Source: Candidatus Sumerlaeota bacterium (GTDB taxonomy: Bacteria > Sumerlaeota > Sumerlaeia > MWCT01 > JAGHBZ01). From it: DNA of 8,785 nucleotides. Positions within the stretch are counted from its first letter, which is position 1, and each line of letters opens with the position of its first letter. A program made the position numbers and the translations under genes. The DNA lies in assembly GCA_021160705.1 (NCBI GenBank), contig JAGHBZ010000427.1, forward strand, positions 1-8,785, read 5' to 3'. The notes below the pieces were generated by a model. The model was not told the DNA's origin and did no database searches. It saw only the letters and a list, made by a program, of their open reading frames with translations. Below, piece after piece: positions 5,979 to 8,785 of this stretch.

Positions 5979-7214
5979 TTATTCCGGGGTTTCAAAACAA
6001 TCAGCCCATCCCAGACTTATTGCTCCCATAATCCCTTCTTTTCTGCCAAAACTTGAAAGCTCCACCTGCAGGTCTTCACCGATTTTCTGCAACGCCTTTG
6101 TGCGAAGTGCGTTCTTTAGTAATTCCACCAGTAATTCACTCTCCTCCACCATCATACCACCCAGAATAACTATCTCAGGCGCAAAGATGTTTACCATATT
6201 GGCGATGCCAATTCCTATATAGCGCGCTGCCTTTTCTACCAGGTGATATGCCAGTCTGTCGCCCTCTGCCGCTGCTTTCAAAATAGCACTTGCAGTAATC
6301 GTCTCTTTTGAACCTCCAGGGGATTGCGAGGCTGGGGTAGTGGTGGGTTCACGGAATTTTTTTGTTCCCAATACGGAAGTCGCTCCATTCCGAAGTGCTG
6401 ATTCCGCCTCCGACACAAGCGCCTCCGCTGAAGCAAAACTCTCCAGACAGCCGAAGCTGCCACAGTAACAGATTCGGTTGTTCTCACCACCCACTGTGGT
6501 GTGTCCGAATTCACCGATGTTTAAACGTGACCCACGATAGACCTTTCCATCAATAATTATCCCCAGCCCTAACCCGGGTCCAAGATGAAAATACAGAGCA
6601 TTCCTGGCGTGACGATACTTGCCAAAAATGTTCTCCGCTATAGTGGTAGCTGTCACATTATTCGCAACCACTGTCTTTATTGAGAATTTTTTCTCCACAA
6701 GCGAGCGAATCGGAACATCCTGCCACTGCTCATAATGAGGGAAATTTAATGAAATACCCAGACGTTCATCTACCAGACCGCTTATCCCGATACTTATTCT
6801 GAAGATACGCTGGCTTTTTCTATGTGCAGAGATAATCTGGTTTGAAATCGCCCGATAAATTTTATCAAGAGTTTGTCTCTTAGAATATTCATAAGAAAAA
6901 TCATAACTCGCTACATTCTCCAGTACCCCGGTAGGTGAGGCAAGAGCACTGATAATACCACGAGAGGTAAATGTGACCCCAATGACCTTGCCCCAATCTG
7001 GATTTATGGAAAAAATCTCTGGTTTTCTGCCTCCGGTTGATTTGCCTTTACCCACAATTATGATTTTCTGCTGAGTAATGAGTTTTTGCAGGATACGGGA
7101 TACAATTACCGGGCTGAGCTGCAGGGTTTCAGCCAGCTCGTTTCGTTCGACCTTGCCGGCAAAAAAAATTAGGCGGAGTGTCTCATTAAGATGAGATTTC
7201 CTTCCTTTACCCAT
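5979..7214 (-). CDS. ROK-family transcriptional regulator (NagC/XylR type)
   Basis: This 411-residue protein has the usual length and order of ROK repressors. Residues about 8-58 form a winged helix-turn-helix, with ERNELAETLQLSPVIVSRIL as the likely helix-turn-helix. The linker GGRKP (61-65) is typical. The ROK sugar-kinase-like domain follows: ISGLVDE (144-150), ANNVTATTIAE (184-194), LGPGLGLGIIIDG (211-223), GEFGHT (234-239), then CYCGSFGCLE (249-258) with the zinc ligands C249, C251 and C256 plus H238. LGGMM (351-355) lies near the C-terminus. In ROK kinases the N-D pair supplies the catalytic Asp; here it is N185-N186. The protein is therefore probably a sugar sensor, not a kinase. Residues 285-305 form an unusual Pro/Ser/Thr/Gly-rich insert. 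Placement before nagB suggests an amino-sugar-phosphate ligand (inference). The ribosome site is weak (AAAGAG), and a palindrome covers it. Confidence 0.9.
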   Translation of the reverse strand: MGKGRKSHLNETLRLIFFAGKVERNELAETLQLSPVIVSRILQKLITQQKIIIVGKGKSTGGRKPEIFSINPDWGKVIGVTFTSRGIISALASPTGVLENVASYDFSYEYSKRQTLDKIYRAISNQIISAHRKSQRIFRISIGISGLVDERLGISLNFPHYEQWQDVPIRSLVEKKFSIKTVVANNVTATTIAENIFGKYRHARNALYFHLGPGLGLGIIIDGKVYRGSRLNIGEFGHTTVGGENNRICYCGSFGCLESFASAEALVSEAESALRNGATSVLGTKKFREPTTTPASQSPGGSKETITASAILKAAAEGDRLAYHLVEKAARYIGIGIANMVNIFAPEIVILGGMMVEESELLVELLKNALRTKALQKIGEDLQVELSSFGRKEGIMGAISLGWADCFETPE

Positions 7215-7217
7215 TGG

Positions 7218-7233
7218 TTGCTCTTTATAGCAA
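7218..7233. promoter_or_regulatory. Palindrome over the ROK translation start region (candidate operator)
   Basis: TTGCT (7218-7222) and AGCAA (7229-7233) are perfect inverted arms around a six-base centre, ending three bases from the ROK ATG at 7212-7214. On the minus strand the centre is ATAAAG, which overlaps the only ribosome-site-like sequence. Either autoregulation by the ROK protein or an mRNA hairpin limiting translation would fit. The repeat is observed; the role is inferred. Confidence 0.35.
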
Positions 7234-7296
7234 TTTTAGGTTTAAGTTACTTGAATTAACCCGAATTCTTTATTTAAAAATTAAAAAATTAACTAA

Positions 7297-7326
7297 AGTT
7301 TACCCGCTGGCTTCGACAAAAGTCAA
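7297..7326 (-). promoter_or_regulatory. Candidate promoter for the ROK-nagB-DUF4954 unit
   Basis: On the minus strand the -35 box TTGACT (7326-7321) and -10 box TAAACT (7302-7297) are separated by 18 bases. Transcription would begin near 7290, giving a leader of about 75 bases before the ROK start, with the TTGCT/AGCAA palindrome inside it. The -35 box is good (five of six) and the -10 box moderate (four of six). The position, downstream of the epimerase terminator, fits. Confidence 0.5.
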
Positions 7327-7402
7327 TATTTTTTCACCACTTTTAATAAAAATTTATCGCTACCCTTCGGGTTTAAATCTGATTTTTTGCTATAATTCAA
7401 CC

Positions 7403-7427
7403 AAAAAATTTCAGGTTTTCGCTGAAA
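7403..7427 (-). terminator. Rho-independent terminator after the epimerase gene
   Basis: On the minus strand TTTCAG (7427-7422) and CTGAAA (7414-7409) form a six-base-pair stem with a seven-base loop. Six T residues follow immediately (7408-7403). It lies about 52 bases past the epimerase stop codon and ahead of the ROK promoter, so the epimerase gene is probably a separate transcription unit. The stem is short and AT-rich, so read-through is possible. Confidence 0.5.
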
Positions 7428-7479
7428 AATATGCAAGTCCCCGAAGAAAAGAGATGAGAATTAAGCCTTTGAAGAGTTA

Positions 7480-8502
7480 TTATTCAAATAATTCTTTATT
7501 TTCCTTAACCCAGGTGATGAGCTTATCTATACCATCGGCAGGCTTTATTTGGGGGCTCCAGCCAAAATCTCTGTATGCTTTCCGGATATTGCTGATATAA
7601 ACCGGCTGGTCCCCTGCATGCCACTCACCAAACTCCAGAGGAATCGTGCACCCCAGACGCCCTTCAAGCAACTCCACAAGCTCAAGTAAACTCAATGTGA
7701 ATCCGGGTCCTCCGCCGATGTTGTAGATATTTCCCTTTGTCTTATCAATACTGGCAATCGCCATCTCAAATGCCCTGATTAGGTCATCAATATATAGCAC
7801 GTCTCTAACCTGTTTTCCATTGCCATAAATGGTGATGCTTTTACCCAAGATAGCCGAGATGACAAAATGCGCCACCCAGCCCTGGTCTTCATTCCCAAAT
7901 TGCCGTATTCCATACTGGCAGGACATTCTGAACACAACCGAGGGTATATCATAGATTCGGGCATAATCTCTTACATACTGCTCAGCTGTGCCTTTGGAAC
8001 ACCCATAAGGCGAATGAAAATCAAGACATCTCTCCTCAGGAATACCCTCCGGATAATCAGGCATTATGTAACGTTTGTTATGCTCCACTACTGCTATGTC
8101 TTCCATCTTGCCATAGACTTTATTGGTGGAGACAAAGATAAAAATAGGATTGTTTCCATAAAGTCTGACAGCCTCCAGCACATTAAACGTCCCAAGCGCA
8201 TTAACCTCAAAATCTGTCCGCGGGTCAGCAATAGAATTGGTCACGGCGACCTGACCAGCAAGGTGGATGACTACTTCCGCATCTCTGACAACCGGATGCA
8301 GCTCTTCCATACGTCGTACATCACCTTTGATAAACGTGAATCGCCTGCTCCCCCGATGATTTCGCTGAAGCCAGTCAAGGTTCTTTTCGGTCCCCGGACG
8401 GGATAAGTTATCAAATACTACCACCTCAGCCCCCTGACGGAGATAGTAGTCCGTCAGATTTGAACCAATAAACCCAGCACCGCCTGTAATTAAAATTTTC
8501 AT
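7480..8502 (-). CDS. NAD-dependent sugar epimerase, CDP-paratose (tyvelose) 2-epimerase type
   Basis: This is an extended short-chain dehydrogenase acting on a nucleotide sugar in the cytoplasm. MKILITGGAGFIGSN (1-15) is the NAD-binding Rossmann start and D31 follows strand 2. GDVRR (60-64), HLAGQVAVTNS (80-90), STNKVYG (125-131) and the catalytic Y166-x3-K170 in DFHSPYGCSKG are clear. YGIRQFGNEDQGWV (197-210) and GNGKQVRDVLYIDD (227-240) closely resemble CDP-tyvelose epimerase (RfbE/Tyv), which interconverts CDP-paratose and CDP-tyvelose for O-antigen. The 340-residue length also fits. No other CDP-dideoxyhexose gene is in the window, so the exact substrate is uncertain and I withhold a symbol. 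An upstream in-frame TTG at 8574 would add 24 residues before the Rossmann strand. I reject it because a promoter overlaps that stretch. The ribosome site before 8502 is weak. Confidence 0.88.
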   Translation of the reverse strand: MKILITGGAGFIGSNLTDYYLRQGAEVVVFDNLSRPGTEKNLDWLQRNHRGSRRFTFIKGDVRRMEELHPVVRDAEVVIHLAGQVAVTNSIADPRTDFEVNALGTFNVLEAVRLYGNNPIFIFVSTNKVYGKMEDIAVVEHNKRYIMPDYPEGIPEERCLDFHSPYGCSKGTAEQYVRDYARIYDIPSVVFRMSCQYGIRQFGNEDQGWVAHFVISAILGKSITIYGNGKQVRDVLYIDDLIRAFEMAIASIDKTKGNIYNIGGGPGFTLSLLELVELLEGRLGCTIPLEFGEWHAGDQPVYISNIRKAYRDFGWSPQIKPADGIDKLITWVKENKELFE

Positions 8503-8537
8503 TCTTTTATACTCGCATCGTAAATTTAAACACGTGG

Positions 8538-8567
8538 ATTTTAACAGTGAATAATTCGCAAGGTCAA
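8538..8567 (-). promoter_or_regulatory. Promoter for the epimerase gene
   Basis: On the minus strand the -35 box TTGACC (8567-8562) and -10 box TAAAAT (8543-8538), each five of six to consensus, are 18 bases apart. Transcription would begin near 8531, giving a leader of about 29 bases before the ATG at 8502. The boxes fall inside the in-frame TTG extension, which supports the ATG start. Confidence 0.6.
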
Positions 8568-8574
8568 GGTGCAA

Positions 8575-8785
8575 ACGACTTGTGATACTCCATTATTCTG
8601 GTCAAAGAGAAGTTTAGGGGTTACCTATTAAAAGTTTAGTCAATGCTAAAATTTACTTTTTTTCACTCCTTTCTATCTTATACTTTTTCAGAGTTATCCT
8701 GGTCTCCTGGATTCCTTATAAATACTTTTTTCCATAAGGAGACCAGGAAGCCAGGAGACGCCAACCTTTCTCTGCACACCACTTA
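8575..8785. other. Right-edge intergenic region
   Basis: No credible ORF or RNA gene was found here. It contains the CCTGG/CCAGG repeat cluster and an AT-rich stretch (8611-8690) with two AGTTTAG copies at 8611-8617 and 8633-8639. Whatever gene lies beyond 8785 is not visible. Confidence 0.5.
8697..8759. repeat. CCTGG/CCAGG repeat cluster with long inverted repeat
   Basis: TCCTGGTCTCCT (8697-8708) has a perfect 12-base inverted copy, AGGAGACCAGGA, at 8737-8748. GTCTCCTGG (8702-8710) also has a perfect 9-base inverted copy at 8751-8759. In a third register, 8697-8719 pairs with 8734-8756 as stems of 6, 5 and 6 base pairs separated by two 3x3 internal loops, with a 14-base loop. The right arm holds two direct copies each of GGAGAC and CCAGGA. 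There is no T-run after it on either strand, so it is not a standard terminator. An interspersed palindromic element or MITE-like repeat is plausible but untested. Confidence 0.65.

Noticed and set aside
7391..7396. Perfect TATAAT on the plus strand
   Set aside because: No -35 box at 16-18 bases upstream and no plus-strand gene downstream; it lies in the terminator region of a minus-strand gene.
7214..7600. Plus-strand ORF of 128 codons across the ROK-epimerase gap
   Set aside because: It runs through the ROK promoter, the terminator and the end of the epimerase gene; its composition reflects AT-rich intergenic DNA and it resembles no family.
8503..8574. In-frame TTG start adding 24 residues to the epimerase
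   Set aside because: The Rossmann strand begins at the ATG at 8502, the extension matches no family feature, and a promoter with boxes at 8562-8567 and 8538-8543 lies inside it.
8611..8639. Two AGTTTAG direct repeats 22 bases apart
   Set aside because: Seven-base AT-rich matches are expected by chance, and they are more than 40 bases upstream of the epimerase promoter with no third copy.
8696..8736. Short minus-strand ORF starting ATGGAAAAAAG within the repeat cluster
   Set aside because: Only 13 codons and embedded in inverted repeats; no independent support for translation.

Overview
The window is bacterial chromosome with moderate GC and tightly packed genes. It holds six protein-coding regions, one of them cut by the left edge. 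All six have bacterial architecture: Shine-Dalgarno sites (AGGAGG-type before purA, nagB and the DUF4954-like gene), sigma70-like promoter boxes and short spacers. I cannot name a taxon. The mix of an exported M15-like protein with a calcium-binding insert, a DUF4954-like beta-helix protein and a CDP-paratose-epimerase-like SDR suggests an environmental, probably didermic bacterium. That is inference only.

Layout, left to right. (1) Bases 1-286, minus strand: the N-terminal part of nucleoside diphosphate kinase (ndk), with a good promoter at 330-358. (2) 587-1738, plus: an exported protein with the fold signature of M15_3-type zinc D-Ala-D-Ala carboxypeptidases, in which all three expected zinc ligands are replaced although the EF-hand-like insert is intact. 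(3) 1825-3120, plus: purA, complete, with all main motifs. (4) 3124-7214, minus: a probable three-gene unit transcribed in the order ROK-family regulator (5979-7214), nagB (5127-5918), DUF4954-like left-handed beta-helix protein (3124-5037). (5) 7480-8502, minus: an NAD-dependent sugar epimerase closest to CDP-paratose/tyvelose 2-epimerase, with its own promoter and terminator. (6) 8697-8759: an intergenic cluster of CCTGG/CCAGG repeats able to form a long hairpin, near the right edge.

How they may work together. purA and ndk serve nucleotide metabolism. The ROK-nagB-DUF4954 block looks like an amino-sugar module. The ROK protein has an N-terminal winged helix and has lost the kinase catalytic Asp, so it is probably a sugar-sensing repressor. 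NagB converts glucosamine-6-phosphate to fructose-6-phosphate and ammonia. The DUF4954-like protein sits where nagA might be expected and has no assigned reaction. A palindrome lies four bases upstream of the ROK start, and two more lie between ROK and nagB; these are candidate operators.

The best leads for something undescribed are the zinc-ligand-free M15-like protein and the DUF4954-like partner of nagB. No RNA genes, CRISPR arrays, transposases or phage genes were seen.
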